This document shows, one piece after another, positions 7,758 to 16,214 of a stretch of 64,000 nucleotides of DNA; within the stretch, counting starts at the first letter, position 1, and each line of letters begins with the position of its first letter. The stretch is from assembly GCF_029392315.1 (NCBI RefSeq), contig NZ_CP113939.1:868001-932000 (forward strand), read 5' to 3'. The notes beneath the pieces were generated by a model that was given only the letters and a program-made list of their open reading frames with translations, made no database searches and had not been told where the DNA came from. The translations under genes were made by a program, and so were the position numbers. This stretch comes from Bifidobacterium sp. ESL0690 (GTDB lineage Bacteria; Actinomycetota; Actinomycetes; Actinomycetales; Bifidobacteriaceae).

Positions 7758-9182
7758 ATGAGTGCGGCAATGTTGACAGACCGGATTCGTCAGGCTTGGT
7801 CACGGATAAACGGTGCCCACATCCTTGCCGTGCTCTGCGCTCTCTACGAAACCGTAATCGTGACACGTTTGATGCTGGTTCCCGGCATTGCGAATGAGAC
7901 ATTGCGATTGGCGATGGCGACTAGGGCATGGGCAATGCCGGTATTCGTCCTTATTGTCATCGTGGCGGTTGTTGGAATTTGGTTCTGCCGCCGTTGGCCG
8001 CTATGGATATTGCTGGCGGAAACCGGCTTGTTTATGCTTGTCTCGGCGCTTTATGGCTCGGCATTCAGCTATCTGTCGCTGCCGTGGGCGATTGCCTTGT
8101 ATTTTGCCGCCGTAGGAATCGAGAGCCTGCCATCGCGGATATGTGGGCTGGTCGCTGCTGGTCTGTTGGGATTGGGCAGCGTGGTTTTGGCGACTGTATG
8201 GCATCAAGATGCCGAATTGACCAACTTTTTGTACCCATTTGTCCTGCTCTACGTTGTCTTCATTGCAATGGGACTGATAGTGAGAAGCTATCGAGAACGT
8301 CGGCGATCCGAGCATGAGTTACGCGACGAGCAAGTTCGTGGCGAAAAATTGGCGCTGCAGCGTGACAGGGTCATGAGACAGTCGCGTATAGCAGCGGAAC
8401 TTCACGACAGTGTCGGCCATGATCTGACCGCCATCATTGCCCTTTCCGAAGGACTGGACGGTGTCAGTGACAAGCCTGAGATGAACGATGCTATCAATAT
8501 GATCAACGATTTGGCTAGGCAAGGGCTTACGGATACGAGAACCGCTGTAAAGGCGCTGCAGCCAGGTGAACATGTTGATGGTGATAAGAACGTGAATCAG
8601 GAAAATAACCATGGTTTCGAGCAAACCGCTGGTGATATTGTCCAAAATGGTAAACAGGACAGCAATGTCGCCATGTCGTCTGCTCAAGTTGAGCTGCACA
8701 ATTGGGATGACATCAATCCCATACTGGATCATTCCCGTCAAATCGGCATCACTACGGCCTTGACGGAAACCGGACGTCGGCCGCAGGACCCACAGCAGGC
8801 AGATTTGAGTTTTACTGTTACCCGAGAATCCATTACCAACGCTATTCGGCATGGGCAGGGTGTCGATAGAATCGTCGTTTCCTGGGACCATGACAAGCAA
8901 GATGGCATTGCCATTACCGTGCGGGACAATGGAAAATCAATTGATAAACCGGGCCAAAATGGAAGAAGTTTATCTGAATCTGGTACAGAAAACGGCAAAA
9001 TTGAGGCAAAATCAGGCGAATATAGCGATGGCACGGGATTGACGAGACTCAAGAAAAGCGTCGAACGGGTGGGCGGTACGTTTGCCGCTGGACCGGACAC
9101 TGATGGCTGGATGGTGAAGGCGTACATTCCTTCGTTGATGAATTCTGTCGACAAGCAATCGCAGGGAGTTGAACAGAGATGA
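7758..9182 (+). CDS. Sensor histidine kinase (HisKA_3 / NarL-partner type)
   Basis: About 474 residues. ATG 7758 has GAGGAGG five bases upstream and is preferred to the in-frame ATG 7677 that overlaps the permease stop. Six or so membrane segments fill residues 20-175, followed by a coiled linker and the phosphoacceptor motif AAELHDSVGHDL (His near 216). The ATPase domain retains the N-box ESITNAIRHG and G-box VRDNGKS, GTGLTRLKKSVE. A polar insert of about 55 residues (Asn/Gln/Asp-rich) separates the dimerisation and ATPase domains. It is coupled to the next gene (ATGA overlap) and probably senses the exporter's substrate or envelope stress. Confidence 0.9.
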   Translation: MSAAMLTDRIRQAWSRINGAHILAVLCALYETVIVTRLMLVPGIANETLRLAMATRAWAMPVFVLIVIVAVVGIWFCRRWPLWILLAETGLFMLVSALYGSAFSYLSLPWAIALYFAAVGIESLPSRICGLVAAGLLGLGSVVLATVWHQDAELTNFLYPFVLLYVVFIAMGLIVRSYRERRRSEHELRDEQVRGEKLALQRDRVMRQSRIAAELHDSVGHDLTAIIALSEGLDGVSDKPEMNDAINMINDLARQGLTDTRTAVKALQPGEHVDGDKNVNQENNHGFEQTAGDIVQNGKQDSNVAMSSAQVELHNWDDINPILDHSRQIGITTALTETGRRPQDPQQADLSFTVTRESITNAIRHGQGVDRIVVSWDHDKQDGIAITVRDNGKSIDKPGQNGRSLSESGTENGKIEAKSGEYSDGTGLTRLKKSVERVGGTFAAGPDTDGWMVKAYIPSLMNSVDKQSQGVEQR

Positions 9183-9856
9183 TTAGCGTCATGATTGTGG
9201 ACGATCAGCGTCCGGCCAGAATGGGGTTTGCACTGATGGTCGCCAAAGATCGCGAGCTTCAGGTGGTCGGGCAGGCGGAAAACGGACAGGCGGCGCTTGA
9301 CATGCTCGTTTCATTGAGTGCGGCCGATAAACCGCTGCCGGATGTGTTGCTTATGGACGTGCGGATGCCCGTCATGGATGGCATTGACGCGACTGCCGCC
9401 GTTAAACAGCGGTATCCGAACATCAAGATTTTGATGCTGACCACCTACGATCAGGACGATTACGCATTCGGGGCGCTGGGAGCAGGTGCCTCCGGTTTTC
9501 TTTTAAAAGATGTGCATACGGCCGATCTGTGCCGCGCCATTCATTCGGTCTATGAAGGTGATGCGATTTTGACACCGCGGATCACCGGTGAAGTCATCAA
9601 ACGGGGGATTTCGAAGGCAAACGCCAAAGCCGAACAAGCTGAGTTGCGCGAGGGTTTCGCAACGCTTGGCAGACGCGAGTTTGAAGTCGCTTCGTTGGTA
9701 AGCGAAGGCTTGACCAATACCGAAATCGCGGAACGCCTGAGCATCCAACCTGATTCCGTCAAAAAGACGGTAAGCCGCATTCTTGCCAAGCTCGATGCCC
9801 GAGAGCGCGTCAACATAGCCGTCCTCTGGTACAAGGCCGGTATGGATAATCTTTGA
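9179..9856 (+). CDS. Response regulator, NarL/LuxR family
   Basis: A 225-residue regulator. The receiver domain has the acidic pair DD at 8-9 and the phosphorylated aspartate D60 in LLMDVRMP; the conserved Lys is in LLKDV near 110. A LuxR-type helix-turn-helix follows (LGRREFEVASLVSEGLTNTE and onward, with SVKKTVSRILAKL as recognition region). It is the last gene of the five-gene operon and probably controls it, possibly through the palindrome at 4703-4719. No terminator is obvious after the stop. Confidence 0.93.
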   Translation: MISVMIVDDQRPARMGFALMVAKDRELQVVGQAENGQAALDMLVSLSAADKPLPDVLLMDVRMPVMDGIDATAAVKQRYPNIKILMLTTYDQDDYAFGALGAGASGFLLKDVHTADLCRAIHSVYEGDAILTPRITGEVIKRGISKANAKAEQAELREGFATLGRREFEVASLVSEGLTNTEIAERLSIQPDSVKKTVSRILAKLDARERVNIAVLWYKAGMDNL

Positions 9857-10110
9857 TATTTGAAAATCAACGAAGTTCCATATGGTTTGACATCGATAAT
9901 TCAATAATCTTGATACAGGTTTTGGAATAGTTCGAAATTCGTGAATGCGACAGCGGTGAGGAAGCCATGTCAAGTGATGGAAAGCATCGTGGAAAACAAA
10001 GATTCATAATGTTTCAATTTGGAATCATGATGGTTACCCGACCTAGTGATGCTACGATGAAGAAGTTGTTGCTGACAATGTTGGGTCATTGAGAACAAGA
10101 AAGATTACAC

Positions 10111-11358
10111 ATGTGCGCATCGGAGAATCCTGTCGAAGGTGACGGAAAGTTGGAATCGAAGCAGCGTACCCGCGGCAAACTGCTGATGGTGTGCATGCCG
10201 TATCAGGGGCATATCAATCCGACTCTGGCAACGGTTCGCGCGCTGGTCGCCGACGGTTGGAGCGTCACCTATATCTGTGACCCGCGGTGGAAACGGCAGG
10301 TTCAGGAATCGGGGGCGACGTTCGTACCTTACGATGATTATTCCAGCAATCCAGGCAAGTTCGAACGCACGATCCAGGCACCCGAAAAGGCTGATAACAC
10401 GGTGTTACGGGTTGGCCGCGAGTCGCATTTCGACGCATTCCTGTACGAGGGTCTGTTGGTTGCCGGTAAGGCTTTGGCGGACAAGCTAGAGCTTCCGTCG
10501 ATTCGCTTGTATTCGACATTCTGTTATAATCGTGACATTCTTAACCGTCTTGCCGGTGCGAGCAAGGGATTTCATCTGACGTCGGTCCTGCGCAGCCAGA
10601 AATTCCTGCGTCTGATGTCGTCGAGTACGCGGCGCAGGGGACTGATGGAGACCGAAGATTTCGTCAGCGAGATGGTTGATAACCCGCCGACGCTGACCTA
10701 CACGTACACGTCGCGATCGTTCCAGATCGACGGCGATTCCTTCCCGCAGAAGCAGTATCGTTTCATCGGTCCTTCGTTGGATGGTCGGGAAAACCAAAAG
10801 CCGAGCGCTGATTTGGCGTCGGTACTGGAGCAAGCTGAAGGCAGGCCAATTATCTATGCTTCGCTTGGCACGATTTTCAATACCTTCCTGCCGTTCTACC
10901 GCGCGGTCCTTGGCGCTTTCGGAGGCAAGGACGTTACGGTCATCCTATCTGTCGGGCACAATTTCAAACGCGACAAACTCGGCGAGATACCGGACAATAT
11001 TCATATCTACGAATCGGTGGAACAGCTTTCCGTGCTGCGCAAGGCCTCGGTGTTCCTGACCCACGGTGGTATGAACAGTGTCAACGAAGCTTTGTATTAC
11101 GGTGTGCCGCTAGTTGCGGTGCCGATGGCGGATGACCAACCGGCAGTCGCCGCAAGGCTTGCGGAACTTGGATTGGGTTTGAGACTTGATAAGCGTTCGA
11201 TTTCGGCGCAATCGCTTTACGACGCCGTGACGAAAGTCATGTCCAGCAAAGAAACCGCCGAACGTGTCAAGTCGATGAGCCGTGACATGCACGAAGCCGG
11301 CGGCAATGCACAACTCGTCAAAGATTTTGATGAATTGTTGGCGGAACAATCTCATTGA
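10111..11358 (+). CDS. Glycosyltransferase, UGT/MGT-like (GT1 family)
   Basis: A 415-residue GT-B-fold enzyme that would transfer a sugar from a nucleotide donor to a small hydrophobic acceptor. The N-terminal domain begins LLMVCMPYQGHINPTLATVRA, and the C-terminal donor-binding domain contains IIYASLGTIFN and FLTHGGMNSVNEALYYGVPL with PMADDQPA, the UGT signature. This resembles macrolide-inactivating and antibiotic-tailoring enzymes. It has a weak ribosome-binding site (AAGAAAG) and stands alone after 254 bases with only AT-rich sequence and a TTGACA at 9891. A role in detoxifying an environmental compound is plausible but inferred. Confidence 0.88.
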   Translation: MCASENPVEGDGKLESKQRTRGKLLMVCMPYQGHINPTLATVRALVADGWSVTYICDPRWKRQVQESGATFVPYDDYSSNPGKFERTIQAPEKADNTVLRVGRESHFDAFLYEGLLVAGKALADKLELPSIRLYSTFCYNRDILNRLAGASKGFHLTSVLRSQKFLRLMSSSTRRRGLMETEDFVSEMVDNPPTLTYTYTSRSFQIDGDSFPQKQYRFIGPSLDGRENQKPSADLASVLEQAEGRPIIYASLGTIFNTFLPFYRAVLGAFGGKDVTVILSVGHNFKRDKLGEIPDNIHIYESVEQLSVLRKASVFLTHGGMNSVNEALYYGVPLVAVPMADDQPAVAARLAELGLGLRLDKRSISAQSLYDAVTKVMSSKETAERVKSMSRDMHEAGGNAQLVKDFDELLAEQSH

Positions 11359-11423
11359 TGCGTCTTCAGCATGGCAGCTCAGCTATATATGTCAGCAGGC
11401 AATAAGCGGCGTGATAAGAAGAA

Positions 11424-12947
11424 TTAATCCACGAACCGCAGTTCTCGGCGCGCGACGTCCCCAAGCTGATGATTCGAATCCGGATTTTCTCCTCCGCTTC
11501 GTCTAATGGATGCTAAAAGTGAAAGGCGCTTGTCGCTGGTATTCGGTTCGAGATAAGCGCTGGTATCGCTATTGCCGGTATCGGTGTCGTCCGACTGGTC
11601 GGCCTCATCCGAATCATCAGCGTTGCTAATCGACCGGCAGGTCTTCTTCGCACCGTTGACCACATCGACACGGCATTGGAAGTTGGCCTTGGCCTCTTCT
11701 TCCCATTTTTCATCCATGCTGGCGATGTCGTCATTGGCTGCGTCGACTTTGCTTTTGAGTTTTCGTTTCGAAGTCTGAGAGACCTCACCGCCGTCACTGC
11801 GATAATAGGCGCAGCCTGAATCGCCGCAGAGTGGCGTCTGGCCTTGGTTGATCGCCGGTCCCGCCGAGGGGATGATGCGGTCGCGCGACGAGTCCGTCGG
11901 ATCGCTGCCGACGTCATCGGAGTCATACGATGCGTTATAAAGGGTCACGTTTCTCGGCACGACGATGAGGCTGTATTGTAAATTGACTTCCTCGCCGTGG
12001 AAATCCTGCAAGGCCCCGTTTTGCAATAGCTGGTATTGGCTTGATGGCAATGTGCCAGGGGAGAAGCAATAGTCGTCTTCGCCTCCCGGACAGTCGGCTA
12101 GCCGATATGGTGGATTACTGCCCTCCACCGGATTTTGAGGGGTCACCTTGCCGTTCGAGATTTTCATCCAAGCCCCGCCCGGGTTGGTCCAGGTGCCATC
12201 AAGGCTGGAATAGTCGCCGCGTTTGATTTCCGAAAGGTCAATGCCACTGTCCGCAGCCTCTTCATCGTTGGCCTTTTTCTGTTTTTCGGCGGTAGACACC
12301 TCGCGTTCGATGGGTTCAAGTACGGCGTCGGCGTCGTTTTTGGAATTGACCAATTTTTTGGCTGCGTCGCTGATATCGTTGGCGCTGTCGCTGACTCTGC
12401 GTGACAGGTCATTCAAAGAACGCGTCGCCTGCTTCAGATCTTTGGTCGAAGCGCTGGAAGTGTCTGCGATGGTCGCAGGAGCCTTGGCTTCGGAAAGATT
12501 ACGGGATGTTTTCAGCGTTTGCCGATAGTCGTCAAGCAAACCGGGATTCTTGACCTGGCCTTTGTGGATGTCCTCGGTATCCCTGTTGGCATGTTTGATG
12601 GCTGATTTCAGAGCCGATTTCGTGTCCGCAAAATGATTGACCGCTTTGCCATACTGGGAGACCGCAGCGTCATGGGAATTCGATGAGAAATAATAGAAAC
12701 CGCCTGCGGCGATGGCCGCCACGACCATGACAAGCACGGCAATGATGATGACGATTCTGGTGGTTTTGCTTTTGTGAGGGTTTGCCGGTGCCGCTCCGCC
12801 ATTGGGTTGCGGCATACCGCTTGGCAGAGGAACGTTGGTGGGCAGCGGAGGAACGCTGCTGGTCGGCGCGTTATATGTCGTGTTATTGGCTGGAGCGGGA
12901 TATGGTGGATTTGTACTAGGTTGCGTCCAAGACTGATTGCCACTCAT
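11424..12947 (-). CDS. Membrane-anchored extracytoplasmic protein, DUF6287-like
   Basis: A 507-residue protein with a Pro/Asn-rich cytoplasmic N-terminus (about 1-65), one transmembrane helix (IVIIIAVLVMVVAAIAAG, about 68-86) and a large outside domain. Residues 95-220 are Lys/Asp/Ser-rich and probably coiled coil. After this comes SGIDLSEIKRGDYSSLDGTW, which resembles the DUF6287 motif of Gram-positive surface lipoproteins, and then several paired cysteines (LCGDSGCAYY, FQCRVD, KTCRSI). The C-terminus is acidic and Asp/Ser-rich. The gene is convergent with the glycosyltransferase with little space and no clear terminator. Function is unknown. Confidence 0.8.
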   Translation of the reverse strand: MSGNQSWTQPSTNPPYPAPANNTTYNAPTSSVPPLPTNVPLPSGMPQPNGGAAPANPHKSKTTRIVIIIAVLVMVVAAIAAGGFYYFSSNSHDAAVSQYGKAVNHFADTKSALKSAIKHANRDTEDIHKGQVKNPGLLDDYRQTLKTSRNLSEAKAPATIADTSSASTKDLKQATRSLNDLSRRVSDSANDISDAAKKLVNSKNDADAVLEPIEREVSTAEKQKKANDEEAADSGIDLSEIKRGDYSSLDGTWTNPGGAWMKISNGKVTPQNPVEGSNPPYRLADCPGGEDDYCFSPGTLPSSQYQLLQNGALQDFHGEEVNLQYSLIVVPRNVTLYNASYDSDDVGSDPTDSSRDRIIPSAGPAINQGQTPLCGDSGCAYYRSDGGEVSQTSKRKLKSKVDAANDDIASMDEKWEEEAKANFQCRVDVVNGAKKTCRSISNADDSDEADQSDDTDTGNSDTSAYLEPNTSDKRLSLLASIRRSGGENPDSNHQLGDVARRELRFVD

Positions 12948-13081
12948 TTGGCGTCCCTTCCTGCTTCAATGACAGTGTTGAAGCCTTCTCCTGCTTAGGA
13001 CAATAGCATATGGTGAGAATCGTATTTGCGTTGCGTCCGGCAGGTGTGGAAGCGCGAAATCGGATATAGGAGTTCGGAAGC

Positions 13082-14083
13082 ATGATGACGAGGGATGAAG
13101 CAGACAGTATTATCGGCGCGAACGGCGACCAGGCGGTTGAGAACAGCAACGGGAACGGCAACGGCGCGCCTGGCGTGGATGGCGTCAATAGTGGCGCTGG
13201 TTCTGCCCGTGACGTGCGCTCGTGGGAGACGCATCGCAGCGGGTCGGTGCTGATGCGCGGGTCGATGATTCCCGAGCAGACCCCGGACCAGTCGTTGCTT
13301 TCGTTCTCGGGTGAAGGTGACGACAACTCTGATACGGATGGAAGCGATGGCTCGAGCGCGAACAACGCCGCGCCTGAGAGCGTTGGGACCGGCCATATCG
13401 CTAACGGAAGCGCTTCTGGAACTGCCGGACGTGCGTCAAAATCCCATGGCGGCAAGGATTGGCGGCATGGTGACCCCTGGCGGGTGTTGCGTATCCAGTC
13501 GGAATTTGTGGAAGGCTTTGATGCGCTCGCGGACTTGGGCCGTGCGCTGTGCGTGTTCGGCTCGGCACGGGTGAAAGAAGAGGAACCGGAATATCGTCAG
13601 GCCATGCGCATGGGTGAAATGGCGGCGCAAAACGGGATTACCGTCATCACTGGCGGAGGCCCCGGCATCATGGAGGCCGCGAACCGCGGGGCTGCCGAGG
13701 CCGGTGGCGTCTCGGTCGGGCTTGGCATCGAGCTTCCGCATGAGGAGGGACTCAATCAGTGGGTGAATCTCGGGATGAATTTCCGCTACTTTTTTGTGCG
13801 CAAGATGATGTTCGTCAAGTATTCCTCGGCGCTGATCGTCTGCCCTGGCGGTTTCGGCACGCTCGACGAGATGTTCGAGATTCTGACGCTGGTGCAGACC
13901 GGCAAGACCTCGCCCAAACCGGTGGTGTTGTTCGATACGCAGTATTGGAAGGGGCTGTTCGACTGGGTTCAGGGGCCGATGCTCGACCGCGGACTCATCT
14001 CGAAAGAGGATTTGAAGAAGGTGCAGTTCACCGACGACCCCAAGGAAGCGGTGCGGCTGGCAATCGGCGGAATGACGAAATAA
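13082..14083 (+). CDS. LOG-family protein (cytokinin riboside 5'-monophosphate phosphoribohydrolase-like)
   Basis: A 333-residue protein of the TIGR00730/LOG family. The Rossmann domain spans about 150-330 and has CVFGSARV, TGGGPGIMEAANRGA and PGGFGTLDEMFE, the two diagnostic motifs for nucleotide phosphoribohydrolases that cleave the N-glycosidic bond of nucleoside monophosphates. The first 145 residues are a Gly/Asn/Asp/Ser-rich extension with no homology I recognise, much longer than in typical members (about 190-280 residues in total). It is divergent from the DUF6287-like gene and convergent with the methyltransferase. Confidence 0.9.
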   Translation: MMTRDEADSIIGANGDQAVENSNGNGNGAPGVDGVNSGAGSARDVRSWETHRSGSVLMRGSMIPEQTPDQSLLSFSGEGDDNSDTDGSDGSSANNAAPESVGTGHIANGSASGTAGRASKSHGGKDWRHGDPWRVLRIQSEFVEGFDALADLGRALCVFGSARVKEEEPEYRQAMRMGEMAAQNGITVITGGGPGIMEAANRGAAEAGGVSVGLGIELPHEEGLNQWVNLGMNFRYFFVRKMMFVKYSSALIVCPGGFGTLDEMFEILTLVQTGKTSPKPVVLFDTQYWKGLFDWVQGPMLDRGLISKEDLKKVQFTDDPKEAVRLAIGGMTK

Positions 14084-14092
14084 CTCGCAGTA

Positions 14093-14737
14093 TCAGCGTT
14101 TCACGGCAATCAGCATGCCGGTGCCCGTCGGCGTCAGTGCCTGTTCGAAGCGTTCGTCGTCCTCGACGTTGGTGAGCAACGCGCGCATGGCTTCCGCCTT
14201 CCCGTCTCTGGGGTAGGCGAGACCCGACATATCGGTGAAGATGATGCGCCCGCCGACTTTCAGCAAGTTCGCCGCTTCGACGAAGGAAGGCTCGTAGTTC
14301 GAGGCGACTCCGGAGACGACGATGAGGTCGTAGGTGCCGGCGTTCAGGCGAGGCAGGAAGACGGTCGGGGAGGTGTTGACGGCGCGAAGCGTGGTGCGGT
14401 TATCGACGGAATCGGAAATATCGGCGAAAAGGCTGCGGATCAGCGTGATGCCGCGGGCCGAGGAATCCACGGCCGTCAGCTGCCCGGCGCCGCCTAGGCC
14501 TTCAACCAATTGCATTGCTTCGACGATCGAGCCTGTGCCGACACTGATGATGGAGGTCGCGTTGAGCGTGCGGGTGATGAAACGCAGCAGATTGGCCTGT
14601 GCTGCGGAACCTTGTGGAAGCTTGGCTTTTTCGGCGTCGGCGCGGGCCTTGCGCAGTACGTCACTTTCGAGACTCAGCGCATGGGTCTCCGCCATTTCCC
14701 AAACCTTGGCCATATTCGTATATGTCGTTTTGTTCAT
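14093..14737 (-). CDS. SAM-dependent O-methyltransferase (class I, O-MT family 3-like)
   Basis: A 214-residue protein with the SAM-binding glycine motif ISVGTGSIVEAMQLVEGL, the acidic ribose-binding loop LTAVDSSARGI and YDLIVVSGVASNYEPSFVEA. It fits the small actinobacterial O-methyltransferases related to caffeoyl-CoA methyltransferases. The start has GGATGGAAG directly upstream. It stops ten bases from the convergent LOG gene. The substrate is unknown. Confidence 0.8.
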   Translation of the reverse strand: MNKTTYTNMAKVWEMAETHALSLESDVLRKARADAEKAKLPQGSAAQANLLRFITRTLNATSIISVGTGSIVEAMQLVEGLGGAGQLTAVDSSARGITLIRSLFADISDSVDNRTTLRAVNTSPTVFLPRLNAGTYDLIVVSGVASNYEPSFVEAANLLKVGGRIIFTDMSGLAYPRDGKAEAMRALLTNVEDDERFEQALTPTGTGMLIAVKR

Positions 14738-14865
14738 CTTCCATCCTGCAGTTGTGCTGTCTACCCGCGTATAGCGGCTGCCGATTACTGGTTTTTATAA
14801 TACGGCTAGCAATCACCAAAATGGCTTTTTGACACGGTTATTGGAGGATTGATCGGAAAATGATA

Positions 14866-15996
14866 TCACTTCTGATGATTCTTAACACGTTCGGTCAGCT
14901 TCCACATTTCTTCGCCGACATCGATGCCGCGTGGGCACTCACGGCTGCAGGCGCGAACGGATTGACAGGCGGTGATGCCGTCTGCGGTGGCGATGGCATC
15001 AAGACGTTCGTTGGTGGCGTTGTCCCGCGAATCGTTGATGAACCGTGATTGGGCAATCAATGCTGCCGGGCCGATGAACGCCTCGCCGCCGGCGTAGACC
15101 GGGCAGCTGCCTTCACATACGCCGCACGAGATGCAGTTGCTCAGAAGCTCATAGCGCTTGAGTTCTTCGGGGCTCTGCAAGTACTCGAACATGTCGATTT
15201 TGCCGTCTTTGGTGGTGGCCAGCTTGCCGTCGGCCTTCAAATAGGGCTCGAGCTTTTTGATCTGGTTCATCATCTGGTCGATGTCGACGATGAGGTCGCG
15301 GAGCACTGGGAAGCCGGGGAGAGGCGCGATTTCGATGACGGTAGAAGCGGATGTGGTGCGCTGAGTTGCTAGTGAGTTGCTATGGTCATAGGAATCGTCG
15401 GTGTTGTTGGAGCCATTGGTGTTGCCAAAATTGCCGAGGTTGTTGGCATAGCTAGAATTGTTGGAATCAGCGGAGTTGGAACCCACATGCGCGGCATTAT
15501 TGCCCTTGGAAATCGTTTTGGCATCGGCTTTGGCGTGAGTATTGTCGGCTGCATTTTCCGTAGCTCCGGTCGAGCGGAATCCCTCGTTGGCTGATGTCTT
15601 TGTATCGCCAGCCGGATTCGATTCTACTTTGGCATAGTCCTCGATTTTGGCAGTGCATAGCAGTGTCGGTGTGCCGTTGATGGATACTGCGTCGGAGCCG
15701 CAGATGCCGTGGCCGCAGGAATAGCGGAACGCTAGCGTCGGGTCGATGTTGCGTTTGATGTCGAGCAGGCAGTCGAGCACGGTCTGGCCGGCCAGCGCTT
15801 CAACGGTGTAGTCCTGCGTGAAATGTTTGCCGCGGATGCGGCGACGTGATGAAGAAGAGCCGAACGGGCTGCCGCCCCGCGCCTTGCTTCCGAACGGGCT
15901 GGAAGAGTGACGGCGGGCATGCTCGCGTTCCGGTGCCGGTGTGAACCGCTGGATTCGTATGGTCACATTCATGCCACGCATTGCATCTTCACTCAT
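14866..15996 (-). CDS. sdhB: Succinate dehydrogenase/fumarate reductase iron-sulfur subunit, with low-complexity inserts
   Basis: About 376 residues from the ATG at 15996 (AAGG upstream); normal SdhB/FrdB proteins are about 240-260. The [2Fe-2S] domain has SCGHGICGSDAV (Cys near 94; Asp at the third-ligand position, as in some SdhB) and LLCT. The C-terminal domain has CISCGVCEGSCPVY and CQSVRACSRECPRG for the [4Fe-4S] and [3Fe-4S] clusters. Two inserts account for the extra length: Ser/Arg-rich residues of about 20-57, and an Asn/Ser/Thr/Asp-rich stretch of about 124-218 between the two Fe-S domains. It transfers electrons between SdhA and a membrane carrier. No membrane-anchor gene (sdhC/sdhD) is adjacent. 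Confidence 0.92.
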   Translation of the reverse strand: MSEDAMRGMNVTIRIQRFTPAPEREHARRHSSSPFGSKARGGSPFGSSSSRRRIRGKHFTQDYTVEALAGQTVLDCLLDIKRNIDPTLAFRYSCGHGICGSDAVSINGTPTLLCTAKIEDYAKVESNPAGDTKTSANEGFRSTGATENAADNTHAKADAKTISKGNNAAHVGSNSADSNNSSYANNLGNFGNTNGSNNTDDSYDHSNSLATQRTTSASTVIEIAPLPGFPVLRDLIVDIDQMMNQIKKLEPYLKADGKLATTKDGKIDMFEYLQSPEELKRYELLSNCISCGVCEGSCPVYAGGEAFIGPAALIAQSRFINDSRDNATNERLDAIATADGITACQSVRACSRECPRGIDVGEEMWKLTERVKNHQK

Positions 15997-16032
15997 TGCC
16001 ACTGCCTTCGTTGTCTGCTTTCGTCTGTCAGT

Positions 16033-16180
16033 CTGCCACAAACCGTGGCCCGTTGTGTTGCCCATTCACTGTGAACCGTGGCCTATTTGCTGTGAGCCAT
16101 CGTCCGTTGCATTGCCGTCTGCCGCGAGCCTTGGTCTGTAATGTTGTTCATCTGCCACGAACACAAATTTGTTGTGTTGG
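16033..16180. repeat. Degenerate tandem repeat between sdhA and sdhB
   Basis: About five imperfect copies of a 21-37-base unit starting CTGYSRNRARCC (for example CTGTGAACCGTGGCC, CTGTGAGCCATCGTCC, CTGCCGCGAGCC, CTGCCACGAACAC) fill the 218-base gap upstream of sdhB. It may be the decayed remnant of a minisatellite. It separates sdhB from sdhA. Confidence 0.45.
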
Positions 16181-16214
16181 TTGTTTCTTTGAAACTTTGT
16201 TTTCCAAAAACAAT

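Noticed and set aside
4737..9856. Lantibiotic biosynthesis cluster
   Set aside because: The exporter and two-component genes fit an immunity module, but no precursor peptide, dehydratase or cyclase gene is nearby.
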